Source of the DNA: Bradyrhizobium pachyrhizi
GTDB taxonomy: Bacteria; Pseudomonadota; Alphaproteobacteria; Rhizobiales; Xanthobacteraceae
Length of the DNA stretch: 40,355 nt
Reading direction: 5' to 3'
Assembly (NCBI RefSeq): GCF_001189245.1
Contig: NZ_LFIQ01000097.1
Span: 11,173 to 51,527, forward strand
Position numbers and translations under genes: made by a program. The notes under the pieces were generated by a model that was not told the origin of the DNA, did no database searches, and saw nothing but the letters and a program-made list of their open reading frames with translations. Positions 26,388 to 35,392 of this stretch are shown piece after piece. Each line of letters begins with the position of its first letter. Within the stretch, counting starts at the first letter, position 1.

Positions 26388-27791
26388 TCAGATCTTCTCA
26401 CCATCACGGACGAGCTCGTCCATAACCGACCGGACCGCGCTTTCGGTGATCGAAACAATCTCATCGATTTCAGCCTTGGTGGTCACAAGCGGCGGAGCGA
26501 ACCCAAGAATGTCGCCGTGCGGCATGGGGCGGGCAATCAGCCCCCTATCGCGGGCCGCCTTGGAGACGCGAGCACCAACCTTGAGCGATGGATCAAACCG
26601 CTTCTTCTCGTCGCGGTCGGCGACAAATTCGATCGCACCCATCAGGCCGACCCCGCGCACTTCACCAACGATCGGTAACTGCACGAACTTCTCTTTGAGC
26701 CGGGCCTGGAAATAGCCGCCGACTTCGCGGGCGTTGCCGGGAAGGTCCTCTTTCTCAACGATATCGAGAACGGCATTTGCGGTTGCGGCACCAATCGGGT
26801 GACCCGAATACGTGTAGCCATGCGAAAACGCACCGACCTTATCAGCACCGTCTTCCAACACCTTGTAGATCTTTTCGCCCACGATCGACGCGGATAGCGG
26901 AAAGTAAGCGGAAGTCAGGCCCTTGGCGGCGGTAATCAAGTCGGGTTCGATTCCGTAGTGTTGCGAACCAAACATCGACCCGGTCCGGCCAAAGCCAGTC
27001 ACCACCTCGTCAGCGATCAACAAAACATCATGCTTCTTGAGAACAGCCTGGATCGCCTGCCAGTACCCGTCCGGAGGGGGGGTAATACCGCCAGTTCCGA
27101 GGACCGGCTCAGCGATGAAGGCGCCGACGTTTTCTGCGCCAAGGCGTTCGATGAGCTGGTCAAGCTCAGCCGCGCGACGCGCGGAGAATTCGCGCTCGGT
27201 CTCCTCCGGCTTCCCACCCCAATAATGGTGGGGGGCACCGGTGTGCACAATCTGCGACAACGGAAGATCCATTTGGTCGTGATAGAAGGTCATACCTGTC
27301 ATTGAACCGGAAAGAACGCTGCAGCCGTGATAACCACGCTCGCGCGAGATGATCTTCTTCTTTTTCGGCTTCCCCCGTAGATTGTTATAGTACCAGACCA
27401 GCTTCGCCTGGGTCTCATTCGCGTCCGAGCCGGACATCCCGTAGAAGACCTTACTCATCTTTCCCGGCGCCATCTTGACGAGACGATCGGACAAGATCGC
27501 CAACTCATCGGTCGTGTGCGCCGCATAACAGTGATAGTAGGCAAGGCGGTAGGCTTGGCGCGAGATTGCTTCAGCGACTTCGGTGCGCCCATAACCAATA
27601 TTGACGCAGTACATACCGGCAAAGCCATCGATGAGCTCGTTGCCGTGAGCGTCCTTGATTCGGATGCCCTTACCAGTTTCGATAATCGTGGGCTCACCAA
27701 GCTTGCCCGTCGCATAATCCTTGAGCTGTGTGAAAGGATGCAGGACGCCGTTTTTGTCCTTTTCGTTAATCTCTTTGATGTTGATGGTCAT
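26388..27791 (-). CDS. Class III (omega) aminotransferase
   Basis: A PLP-dependent fold-type I transaminase of 467 residues, acting on a terminal amino group and usually taking pyruvate or 2-oxoglutarate as acceptor. Visible elements: substrate-loop GFAGMYCVNIGYG near 60; phosphate-binding SGSDANETQAKLVWYY near 120; GYHGCSV near 150; the Asp in LLIADEVVTGFGRTG near 260 that contacts the pyridine nitrogen; and the Schiff-base Lys in TAAKGLTSAYFPLSA near 290. ATG 27791 (MTINIKEIN) is chosen because similarity begins there; six more codons are open upstream. It is divergent from an Lrp/AsnC gene 226 bases away, the classical arrangement for a locally regulated amino-acid catabolic operon. The amine substrate is unknown. 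Confidence 0.9.
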   Translation of the reverse strand: MTINIKEINEKDKNGVLHPFTQLKDYATGKLGEPTIIETGKGIRIKDAHGNELIDGFAGMYCVNIGYGRTEVAEAISRQAYRLAYYHCYAAHTTDELAILSDRLVKMAPGKMSKVFYGMSGSDANETQAKLVWYYNNLRGKPKKKKIISRERGYHGCSVLSGSMTGMTFYHDQMDLPLSQIVHTGAPHHYWGGKPEETEREFSARRAAELDQLIERLGAENVGAFIAEPVLGTGGITPPPDGYWQAIQAVLKKHDVLLIADEVVTGFGRTGSMFGSQHYGIEPDLITAAKGLTSAYFPLSASIVGEKIYKVLEDGADKVGAFSHGYTYSGHPIGAATANAVLDIVEKEDLPGNAREVGGYFQARLKEKFVQLPIVGEVRGVGLMGAIEFVADRDEKKRFDPSLKVGARVSKAARDRGLIARPMPHGDILGFAPPLVTTKAEIDEIVSITESAVRSVMDELVRDGEKI

Positions 27792-27921
27792 TGTGCACCA
27801 CTCTCTCAAGCTGCAGGATTCGCAAAGCAGTCGTTTGGGCGCAAGAACTGCGGCGAGACCGCGCTTCGAAGTCCCACGCTGCCATTTGTTGAAATGCGCA
27901 TGCGTTCAGGATACTGATGTC

Positions 27922-27935
27922 GCAAAGATATTTGC
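27922..27935. promoter_or_regulatory. Candidate Lrp/AsnC operator GCAAAGATATTTGC
   Basis: Perfect five-base arms GCAAA/TTTGC around GATA, located in the divergent space between the aminotransferase and the regulator gene, 83 bases from the regulator start. The AT centre with GC-type flanks is typical of Lrp-family sites. A related CGCAAAG half-site occurs at 27820-27827. Confidence 0.45.
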
Positions 27936-28017
27936 ATCGTATCTCCTGTCGTTCGGAGGATTTCCTGCGCAACACAGGCATTTGGCGCTGCAATTCACCT
28001 TGGGGCTGGAGCCAATT

Positions 28018-28494
28018 ATGCAGTATGATCGAACAGACGCGCGCATTCTTGAGATCGTGCAAAAGAACAACCGTCTAACTTCCGAGGTGATCGGCGAGAT
28101 GGCCGGGCTTTCTGCCACCGCGTGTCAACGTCGACTGAAGAGACTCCGTTCGGAAGGTATCATCGAGGCCGACGTCTCAATCGTTTCGGCGAAGGCGGTC
28201 GGAAGACCCATTCAGATGCTTGTGATGGTGAGCCTTGAACGTGAGCGTTCGGATATCATCGACAGGTTCAAGAAGGCCATCAAATCCTCGGTTGAAGTCG
28301 TCAATGGATTTTACGTCACCGGCGACGCTGATTTTGTCCTCTACATTACCGCGCGTAGCATGGAGGATTATGAGCAGTTTACACGGCGATTTTTCTATGA
28401 GAACCCGAACATCAAGGGCTTCAAAACATTGGTTGTGGTGGACCGCGTAAAGGTCGGTTTTGCCGTTCCAATTGAAACTCCTCCCGAGGATTGA
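28018..28494 (+). CDS. Lrp/AsnC family transcriptional regulator
   Basis: A 158-residue regulator with an N-terminal winged helix-turn-helix (about residues 5-60: LEIVQKNNRLTSEVIGEMAG then LSATACQRRLKRLRSEGII) and a C-terminal RAM ligand-binding domain (about 70-150), containing VVNGFYVTGDADFVLYI. ATG 28018 is chosen since Lrp proteins begin a few residues before the first helix (MQYDRTDARILEIV); GGAG lies eight bases upstream. It is transcribed away from the aminotransferase operon and most likely controls it, activating in the presence of the substrate amino acid as do BkdR, PutR and DoeX. That role is inferred from layout. Confidence 0.92.
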   Translation: MQYDRTDARILEIVQKNNRLTSEVIGEMAGLSATACQRRLKRLRSEGIIEADVSIVSAKAVGRPIQMLVMVSLERERSDIIDRFKKAIKSSVEVVNGFYVTGDADFVLYITARSMEDYEQFTRRFFYENPNIKGFKTLVVVDRVKVGFAVPIETPPED

Positions 28495-29085
28495 CCAAGG
28501 CCTCGCGCAGATATCTCACTTCATGAATCCACCCATTGGCGCGCTTTTTCATAGCTCACTCGCATAGAACGCGAAAAACCTGCATTGTCGCTGCTTTACT
28601 CTGACTGCTTCCAAGGCGCCCGAGAGAATCTTGTTTGATTGATGTTTGGAAAGGTGAAACCAAAGCCGCGAACATGGCGTTTGGTTCAATTGCATCGAGC
28701 ATCAACTTTGACGACGTCATCAAGGTGCTGAACTCAGACGTTCGACACCAAATAGCGACCTCAGTTTCAGGACCCTGACCGCAACTAATCCTCTCAGTTA
28801 CAAACGGCATCGATCTTCAAATCAGGCGAAGGCAGACCCGTTTTCGTCCCATACGAGAAACGACGCGGGCGTGTCGGGCCAAATGGCAAAACAGTGCGAC
28901 AGGTACTTCACCCTCACGCTTGTAGGGCGGGACGTGAATTCTCCCGCGCGCAATGTGCCAAATACCAATCATCAATGATGGCTCAGGACCTTGGCGTCTC
29001 TCATCACGCTTGCGAACGCAACGTCCACAAGTGGACGACTCTGAAACAGTGCTTCCCGAGCCGCTAGTGGCAGCTTACCTGGACA
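28495..29085. other. Intergenic region before the MFS gene
   Basis: No gene identified. A stretch on the plus strand near 28635-28780 reads like protein (VWKGETKAANMAFGSIASSI) but lacks a start and a known family; it may be debris. Confidence 0.4.
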
Positions 29086-30783
29086 ATGACCGATCTGCTC
29101 GACACTCAAGGCGGCCGGAGCGACAAGCGAGCCGATATCACCGGCCAGGTCGGACTACAGACCTTGAGCAGCGCTGGGATCACGGCTCCGCTACGATTCC
29201 CGGCATTCCGGCGAATTTGGGTTGCGAGCCTGCTCGCCAATCTCGGCAAGCTGATCCAGGGCGTCGGCGCAGCTTGGGCAATGACGCAGATGACGTCGTC
29301 CGCCGATAAGGTAGCGCTGGTACGGACGGCGCTCATGCTGCCCGTGATGCTGATTTCGATGCCGGCCGGCGCAATTGCGGACATGTATGACCGACGCATC
29401 GTGGCAATAGTTGCGCTCTCGATCGAGCTTTGCGGTGCAATCGGACTGGTTGTGTTTGATTGGCTAGGCCTCATCACGCCAAATTTGTTGCTGGCACTTT
29501 GCTTTTTGATCGGCAGCGGCCTCACATTGAGGGGGCCGGCTTGGCAATCTTCCGTCAGCGAGCAAGTGCCGGCCGAAGCGCTGCCAGCAGCTGTTGCGCT
29601 CGACGGCATCAGCTACAACATCGCGCGCAGCTTCGGGCCGGCACTCGGCGGTATTGTGGTTGCAATGGGGGGCGCAGTCGCAGCGTTTGCGCTTAACGCA
29701 TTGCTCTATTTGCCGCTGAAGTTGGCGCTGTTCCTCTGGAAACGCATTCCGCCGTCGTCGCGGCTACCACGCGAGCAACTTGGTCGTGCGATTGTCTCGG
29801 GCGTGCGTTACATCACCAGTTCGCCGTCGATCAAGATTGTGCTGACCCGCAGCATGCTAATGGGCCTCGTCAGCGGCTCGCTTCTGGCGCTCATGCCGCT
29901 GGTTGCACGCGATCTGTTGCATGGTGGTGCGCAGACCTACGGTATCATGCTCGGCGTCTTTGGCTTTGGCGCCGTCCTGGGGGCGCTCGGACTTACTGAA
30001 GTGCGGAAGCGCATGAACGGCGAAGGCGCTGTGTGCGCCTGCACGCTCACTATGGCCGGCTCGACCGCGGTCGTGGCGTTGAGCCGCGACCCGATTCTGA
30101 CCGCTGCCGCACTGGTCTTGGCTGGCGCTGGATGGATGATGGCACTGACGTTGTTTAATGTCGCCATACAGCTCTCCGCGCCGCGCTGGGTGGCGGGCCG
30201 TTCGTTTGCGGCCTACGAGGCTGCGATCTCGGGCGGCATAGCGATCGGCAGCTGGGGTTGGGGGCGTCTGACCGATGACGCTGGCGTTGCGGTTGCGCTA
30301 CTGGCTTCCTCCGCCCTTACGCTGCTCTCCCCACTCATTGGGCTCCAGCTGCGCATGCCGCGCATCGGCGCCCGGGGTGAAGACGCCGAGGCGTTGGCGG
30401 ATCCAGAGGTGCGACTAGCGCTCACCGATCGCAGTGGTCCACTCGTGGTCGAGATTGAATATAGGGTCGCGCAAGAGAGTGCGCGGACCTTTCACAACCT
30501 GATGCAGGAAGTGCAGCTCTCGCGTCAACGCAACGGCGCTTACGGCTGGTCGATCGCGCGCGACATCGCCGATGCCGAACTGTGGACCGAGCGCTATCAC
30601 TGTCCGACATGGCTCGATTATTTGCGGCAACGCAGTCGCTCCACCCTGTCAGAGCGCGCGCTAGATCAGCAAGCGCTGGCTTTTCACATAGGCTCTGAGC
30701 GTGTCCGGATCCGCCGGATGTTGGAGCGTCCGTTCGGATTGGTTTGCTCGAGAGAGGACGTGTCCGGCCACGCCGCCAACTAA
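29086..30783 (+). CDS. MFS transporter (MFS_3/EntS type) with C-terminal soluble domain
   Basis: An inner-membrane transporter of 565 residues. The first 420 residues hold about 12 hydrophobic segments, with PLRFPAFRRIWVASLLANLG at the first helix and the MFS loop motif AGAIADMYDRRIVA after helix 2. The arrangement is that of the MFS_3 family, which includes siderophore and drug exporters. Residues about 450-545 form a soluble tail (VVEIEYRVAQESARTFHNLM, YGWSIARDIADAELWTERYH) resembling the ABM-like C-terminal extension of many proteobacterial members. The start ATG has only a weak ribosome site. It stands alone; export of a product of neighbouring genes is possible but unproven. Confidence 0.85.
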   Translation: MTDLLDTQGGRSDKRADITGQVGLQTLSSAGITAPLRFPAFRRIWVASLLANLGKLIQGVGAAWAMTQMTSSADKVALVRTALMLPVMLISMPAGAIADMYDRRIVAIVALSIELCGAIGLVVFDWLGLITPNLLLALCFLIGSGLTLRGPAWQSSVSEQVPAEALPAAVALDGISYNIARSFGPALGGIVVAMGGAVAAFALNALLYLPLKLALFLWKRIPPSSRLPREQLGRAIVSGVRYITSSPSIKIVLTRSMLMGLVSGSLLALMPLVARDLLHGGAQTYGIMLGVFGFGAVLGALGLTEVRKRMNGEGAVCACTLTMAGSTAVVALSRDPILTAAALVLAGAGWMMALTLFNVAIQLSAPRWVAGRSFAAYEAAISGGIAIGSWGWGRLTDDAGVAVALLASSALTLLSPLIGLQLRMPRIGARGEDAEALADPEVRLALTDRSGPLVVEIEYRVAQESARTFHNLMQEVQLSRQRNGAYGWSIARDIADAELWTERYHCPTWLDYLRQRSRSTLSERALDQQALAFHIGSERVRIRRMLERPFGLVCSREDVSGHAAN

Positions 30784-30843
30784 CTCGCGCCTAGTGGTTG
30801 CAAGCAGGCAGGGGCCGCCAGTTATTGGCTAGAGGAGGCGATC

Positions 30844-30969
30844 ATGAGTGACTCCTGGTCACCGACCTGCCTGATATCGGCACGAGAGACGACCAGGCAG
30901 AGGCACGGCCCTAATCGACCGCAATTGTTTGTTCAGAGCGACTCAGCGCGACGGTACAGAGACCCGTGA
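30844..30969 (+). CDS. Hypothetical 41-residue ORF with strong ribosome binding site
   Basis: MSDSWSPTCLISARETTRQR... starts five bases after a perfect AGGAGG (30833-30838). The peptide is Arg-rich and matches no family I know. If one base is lost near 30855 the frame reads LVTDLPDIGTRDDQAEA, more protein-like, so it may be the 5' remnant of a gene whose body is gone. Confidence 0.3.
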   Translation: MSDSWSPTCLISARETTRQRHGPNRPQLFVQSDSARRYRDP

Positions 30970-31202
30970 TCCGGCCCGTTCCAGCTTTCACGTCAACTCA
31001 AACACTCAAGCTGTGTTGAGAGGATGAGCAGGTTTGCGTTGCAATCGATCTAGTCGCCGCGGACGAGCTTGGCGAAAACGACGCGCTCGATGCTGCGCGG
31101 GTCCGCAGATCGACGTTTTCGATGCGTGCATTTTGGCGCAACCAGCCAGTTTGAGGCGCATGGTCAGCGGCCTGGTCTCGTGTTCGGCGACTTCGCCGTG
31201 CC

Positions 31203-31640
31203 AGTCCGGAAATCGTGGCAGCTTTGGCAGAGCGCGACATCGTTCTCCTAGATGCGCCCGTGAGCGGCAGTCTCTCGGGGGCTTCCGAAGGTAAACCGAC
31301 GATTATCGTCTCCGGGCCTGGTGAACTGCACGTAAAACCGGGTTTTCGACTCGCTTGGTTAGCGAGTCGTTATCGTGGTCGATCGACCGGGTCTTGGTTA
31401 GACTATGAAGCTGGTCACCAACTTTCCATCGGCGAATGCGCTCGCGCCGCATCTGCGGAGGCAATGGTTATCGGCGTCAAGGCAGGCTTGGATCCTGAGC
31501 GCATGTGGAAGTGCTTAATAACGGGTCTGGCAGAACCTCCACGACCAGCGATAGAACTCCAAACGATGTACCTCCGGGAATATTCAACCACGCTTCGAGA
31601 GGCCGGCCTTAAGGCTCACCCTCACGCACCTAGCGGATGA
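31203..31640 (+). pseudogene. Beta-hydroxyacid (3-hydroxyisobutyrate-type) dehydrogenase, fragment with frameshifts
   Basis: The frame reads SPEIVAALAERDIVLLDAPV, then SGSLSGASEGKPTIIVSGPG, the conserved substrate-binding motif and following strand of the HIBADH family. After 31330 the frame slips: VIVVDRPGLG and TMKLVTN, the catalytic-Lys helix, appear in another frame with an in-frame TAG, and the first frame resumes with AASAEAMVIGVKAGLDPERM. The N-terminal Rossmann domain is not recognisable. At least two frame changes and a stop make it a pseudogene. Confidence 0.72.
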
Positions 31641-32654
31641 TAATCAAGCTCGTCGGCGTTCAATTCCCCGAGCTGCTTGCAACCGGAGAAATGGCCCACT
31701 ATCGGACCTCACACCATTCGAAAGCCCGTGCGATCATTTTTCGAAAGCCTGCGCGCCATCAAATCTGTAGGCTGTTCACCATCATCTCGGATCGCTTATC
31801 GCGGGCTCACCAAGGGGTAGCCGGGTGGGTCGCCAACGCCGGTTACGATTGTCCTAAGCTAGACACGAACGCCGCTTTCGAATGCCTCTATTTCAACTCG
31901 CGAAGCCGGAGTATCGAACGGTCGCGGATTGTGACCTTGCCCCCAGCCCGCACCCAGCGTTGCCGCATCCGCAACCACGGCGCCCCCCGATAAGCACGGT
32001 ACGAGCCGGCTGGACACCGGGCCCAAGATCATTCAACAGCTTGCTCGCATACCTTTGTCTTCCAAGGCCGCATCCGGCAACCACGTTGGCGAGCAAGCCA
32101 GTGCCCTCGCTCGTCAGCACAATTAGCAGAAGCTCCCAATGAGGATCAGACAGCTTCATATAGTTGCCGCGCCGGGACCTGTGAGGCCGTTTGCTTGCTC
32201 CGGGTTACCGCTTCAAATAAATATAAACGAAGAGGATTTCGTTCCGTCGCAGCTTAGTCAATGAAATTTATAGTCTTAGGATAAGCTGACATATTGATGT
32301 AGCGGTGCGTTATTTCCTCATCCACCTCAATGTCTTTTATCGCGACAATGCTTATTGGCAAATACGCCGCGCCCCTTTCTGGGCACATTTTTGACTTACA
32401 GAGAATTGCTACGATCGAACACCTTGCCGATCACCTTATATGCTTCACGCTCGGTGTTTGAGCATCGACCACTTCCTTCGTTGTTGTGACCTTGGCGGTC
32501 TCCTCGTTGACCATCCAATCGACTTATGATCAACGGCGCACTTCACTCCTGATATCCTTAATCAATGCGACGTTTCGTCGAATTGTTGCTCGATACCAGA
32601 TCTTTTGACCATCGCGATTTTTTCGGAGCTACTCGGTTCTTGTCACGTTGACTT
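31641..32654. other. Gene-poor, partly AT-rich region
   Basis: About 1 kb. 32200-32650 is visibly more AT-rich than its neighbours and holds no recognised gene. On the minus strand near 32157-32000 is a possible winged-helix remnant, listed separately. Confidence 0.45.
32007..32159 (-). pseudogene. Possible MarR-like winged-helix regulator fragment
   Basis: MKLSDPHWELLLIVLTSEGT starts at 32159 and is followed by NVVAGCGLGRQRYASKLLND, which can be laid onto the recognition helix of small MarR-type proteins. It then degenerates into a Gly/Cys-rich frame. The assignment is weak. Confidence 0.28.
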
Positions 32655-33497
32655 TCAAGTCCACCAGAGAACAAGATCCGGCCGTGCAAACCCGAGAAAG
32701 TTGTTCAACAGAAGACGGCGCCTTCCGTTTGTTGATTGTGCGGTGACGGCGTGAATAAAGCCGCCGTCGATCAGGGCGATATCTCCCGCCCTGAGCTGAA
32801 AGTCGTGATTGGGAATTGCCTCAAGATAGCCTAACGAATACGGATATCCTGTAGTCTCCACGCCCTGCGACTTTCGGTCGACTACTGTGGGCTTGTGACT
32901 CCATATCCGCAAATTGCCGCCTTCCTCTGGCACGCGGAGATAGAAGTTGAGCGCGACTACGGTGTTCTTTGCTACCGCAGAAATCTCGGAATCATCTCCG
33001 GCATTCGACACTTGCGCGACGTCGTCGTGAGGCTCCAAGGCAAACAAGCCTGCGCCGGACCAGCAGAACGCCCGACAAATGTTAGCCTGGCCCCTCGCCG
33101 ACCGGGCCAGTCGCAATTCGATATTCCGCTTGTGAAGCTCGCGCTTCAAAGCGTCGAATAATCCATGGACCGGATCAATGAAATCTCCAAAAAGAGCCTC
33201 GACGAAAGGGCGCACACTTTCAGACTCTGGATAGTAAGCTGCGGCGCTCGTTCTGTAGTGAGATGCGCCAACATATTGTCCAGGAACGCCATCTCTTCGT
33301 TCCTTTAGACCAGGATTGTGAGTGAAGTTCGCAGTGATTTCTTCGGCCACTTCGGTACTGAAGGCACGCCTTATGTGCAGGCCGTTGATCTCACCATTCA
33401 AAACCGCGATGACCTCCCCAATGCTGACAGAGCCTGTCCGATCTCGGACAGCAAGAGGCGAAATCGCTGGAGCCTTGGATATATGGTCAGTCACCAT
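32655..33497 (-). CDS. 2-oxoglutarate/Fe(II) oxygenase-like protein
   Basis: A 280-residue protein with a double-stranded beta-helix dioxygenase pattern. The facial triad is visible: H157 and D159 in LEPHDDVAQ, distal H249 in DGGFIHAVTA, and the 2OG-binding Arg at about 259-261 in GRRRLLLNNF. It would hydroxylate a small molecule, probably an amino acid. ATG 33497 has AGGAG eight bases upstream and lies inside the end of the EctB-like gene (stop 33489-33487), so the two are translationally coupled and probably share a substrate. It does not look like ectoine hydroxylase (EctD), since the EctD/PhyH motifs are absent. The true substrate is unknown. Confidence 0.75.
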   Translation of the reverse strand: MVTDHISKAPAISPLAVRDRTGSVSIGEVIAVLNGEINGLHIRRAFSTEVAEEITANFTHNPGLKERRDGVPGQYVGASHYRTSAAAYYPESESVRPFVEALFGDFIDPVHGLFDALKRELHKRNIELRLARSARGQANICRAFCWSGAGLFALEPHDDVAQVSNAGDDSEISAVAKNTVVALNFYLRVPEEGGNLRIWSHKPTVVDRKSQGVETTGYPYSLGYLEAIPNHDFQLRAGDIALIDGGFIHAVTAQSTNGRRRLLLNNFLGFARPDLVLWWT

Positions 33498-34746
33498 TTG
33501 CTTTCTCCTGTAATGCGTTATCGAGGATGGTGATGGCACGATCGAGTTCGCCGTCCGTAATGGTTATAGGCGGAAGGATCTTAATGACATCGCGATTCGG
33601 TCCTGAAGACTCGATCAACAGACCATTTTCAAATGCAACATCGTGAACACGGCCGACGACAGCCTGTGAGCGGCACTTAAGGCCAGCCATCAAGCCCCGG
33701 CCGCACTTTTGCTCGATACAATTGGGATATTTCTCAACGAGACGATCAAGATGCTCTTGCAATTTGACCGCTGTCTTTGCGACGGCTGCGACAAACTCCT
33801 TGTCCGACCACAATCTGCACATGGCCGTTGCAGTCACGAAGGCAAGATTGTTACCTCTGAAAGTACCGCTATGTTCCCCAGGATTCCATATGTCGATGTC
33901 AGGGCGAATCAAAACAATGGACAACGGATTGCCCGAAGCGCTTAGGGACTTCGAAAGGCACACAATGTCCGGTTGGAGTTTCGCGAACTCGAAGGAGAAG
34001 AAATCGCCCGTTCGTCCCGCACCTGCCTGAATGTCGTCGATGATCAAGACAACGTCGTGCTTGCGGCAAATCCGCTGAATTTCTTTGAGCCAAGCTGCGG
34101 ATGCGGCATTCATGCCGCCTTCTGCCTGGATCGTCTCAAGAATGATTGCGGCTGGTTTTTCTATGCCGCTCCCTGGATCACCCAAGACGTAGTCGATGTA
34201 GCTTGCGGAGTCGAAAGAGCGGTTCGGATAACCGTCATAGGGGACGCGGATCACATCGTGGCGAGCAACTCCGCCTAGCTCTCTGGTCGACGCAGCACCT
34301 GATACCGCCAGTGATCCGAGTGACATGCCGTGAAACGCATTTGTGAAGGCCATCACGCTCGAGCGGCCCGTCACTTTTCGCGCCAACGCGAGCGCCGCTT
34401 CATTCGCGTTTGTGCCGGTTGGTCCAGGGAATTGAATCTTATAAGTAAGATCCCGTGGCTTCAGGACCGACTCAACGAACGCCTCTATGAATTCACGCTT
34501 TGCCACGGTGTACATGTCGAGCGACAAAAGGATGTTTCCGCTGGCGAGATACTCAATTGCTGGCGCGACGATATTCGGATGATTGTGTCCGTAGTTGAGC
34601 GCGCCGGACCCGACAAGAAAATCAAGATAGTTCTTACCGGCCTCGTCCCAGATTGTCGCACCAAGGGCCTTTGTAAATACTGTAGGAAACGAGCGGCCAT
34701 AGCGCTGGACGTTAGACTCATAAGCTGAGAAAGCGTCAGTGTTCAT
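33487..34746 (-). CDS. EctB-like diaminobutyrate aminotransferase
   Basis: A PLP-dependent class III transaminase of 419 residues resembling L-2,4-diaminobutyrate:2-oxoglutarate aminotransferase. EctB-type features: YGRSFPTVFTKALGATIWDE at the N-terminus, FLVGSGALNYGHNHP, VQ/IQFPGPTGTNANEAALALA, D237 in IIDDIQAGAGRTG, and the Schiff-base K266 in CLSKSLSASGNPLSI. ATG 34746 (MNTDAFSAYESN) is used; a TTG four codons upstream is open. It would interconvert aspartate semialdehyde and diaminobutyrate or act on a similar diamino acid. No ectA or ectC is in the window, so ectoine synthesis is not indicated. Its partner, overlapping by 11 bases, is a 2OG oxygenase-like gene; together they could make or break down a hydroxylated diamino acid. 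Confidence 0.85.
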   Translation of the reverse strand: MNTDAFSAYESNVQRYGRSFPTVFTKALGATIWDEAGKNYLDFLVGSGALNYGHNHPNIVAPAIEYLASGNILLSLDMYTVAKREFIEAFVESVLKPRDLTYKIQFPGPTGTNANEAALALARKVTGRSSVMAFTNAFHGMSLGSLAVSGAASTRELGGVARHDVIRVPYDGYPNRSFDSASYIDYVLGDPGSGIEKPAAIILETIQAEGGMNAASAAWLKEIQRICRKHDVVLIIDDIQAGAGRTGDFFSFEFAKLQPDIVCLSKSLSASGNPLSIVLIRPDIDIWNPGEHSGTFRGNNLAFVTATAMCRLWSDKEFVAAVAKTAVKLQEHLDRLVEKYPNCIEQKCGRGLMAGLKCRSQAVVGRVHDVAFENGLLIESSGPNRDVIKILPPITITDGELDRAITILDNALQEKANGD

Positions 34747-35392
34747 TCTAAGAGCCAATCTGCTAAGAGGCGTCGCGTCTAGAGCGACACCCGATTTGGT
34801 TTGCGCAGGATATTCTTCACCCTAACCTCCGCGAAGCAGATACCGAGACCATGGGCCGCTCTACCCTTGGGCGCCTCGAGGTGCAACAAACGATATCGTT
34901 CACTAATTGCCGCATGCGTGGTGTTCTCGTTCGCAACGAGTTATTCCTGCAGTAAGCCCATTTCTATTCCGCTGCGGATAACAGAGCCACCACGATTACG
35001 TTTTGGTGTTGTGCCGCATGACGCAAGTCTCGAAACGGCTACTTCTACTTACCTGTGGACGGTGCACAAAGAAGCTACTAACGCTGGTAGTATTCTCAAT
35101 TTCCGCCCGGAGCGAACGACTCTTACGATTTTGGCGTGTCTCATCTGCTGAGGAAACAATATCTATCTTCTAGAGTTTGATGACCTGTCTTACGATCGAA
35201 TGGCTCGATCGATGGCTCCCAACGTGAGCCTTGGGGACGTGCATGCTGGCTCGCTCGCTTGGCCGAGTGCGTTGTCGCTATCCGCGCACCTGCTGCCGCT
35301 TAGCTCACAGCAAGGCGCGGAAGTTTCGTCGCGTTGGGATCGCCACTGCTGATCGAAGAACGGAGCGCTGGCCGGGCGCCCGCTGCTTCTGC
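34747..35392. other. Intergenic region, nothing identified
   Basis: About 650 bases. It includes the promoter region of the EctB-like gene, but no clear promoter or operator was recognised and no protein on either strand is convincing. Confidence 0.45.

Noticed and set aside
32655..33497. Ectoine hydroxylase EctD
   Set aside because: The HxD...H residues are present but the EctD/PhyH signature motifs are not, and no ectoine synthase gene is nearby.
8439..34746. A complete ectoine degradation cluster (DoeA, DoeC, DoeD, DoeX-like genes)
   Set aside because: An M24 hydrolase, aldehyde dehydrogenase, transaminases and an Lrp regulator are present but widely separated. There is no N-acetyl-diaminobutyrate deacetylase, eutB or eutC, and the Lrp-linked operon contains methylaspartate lyase instead.
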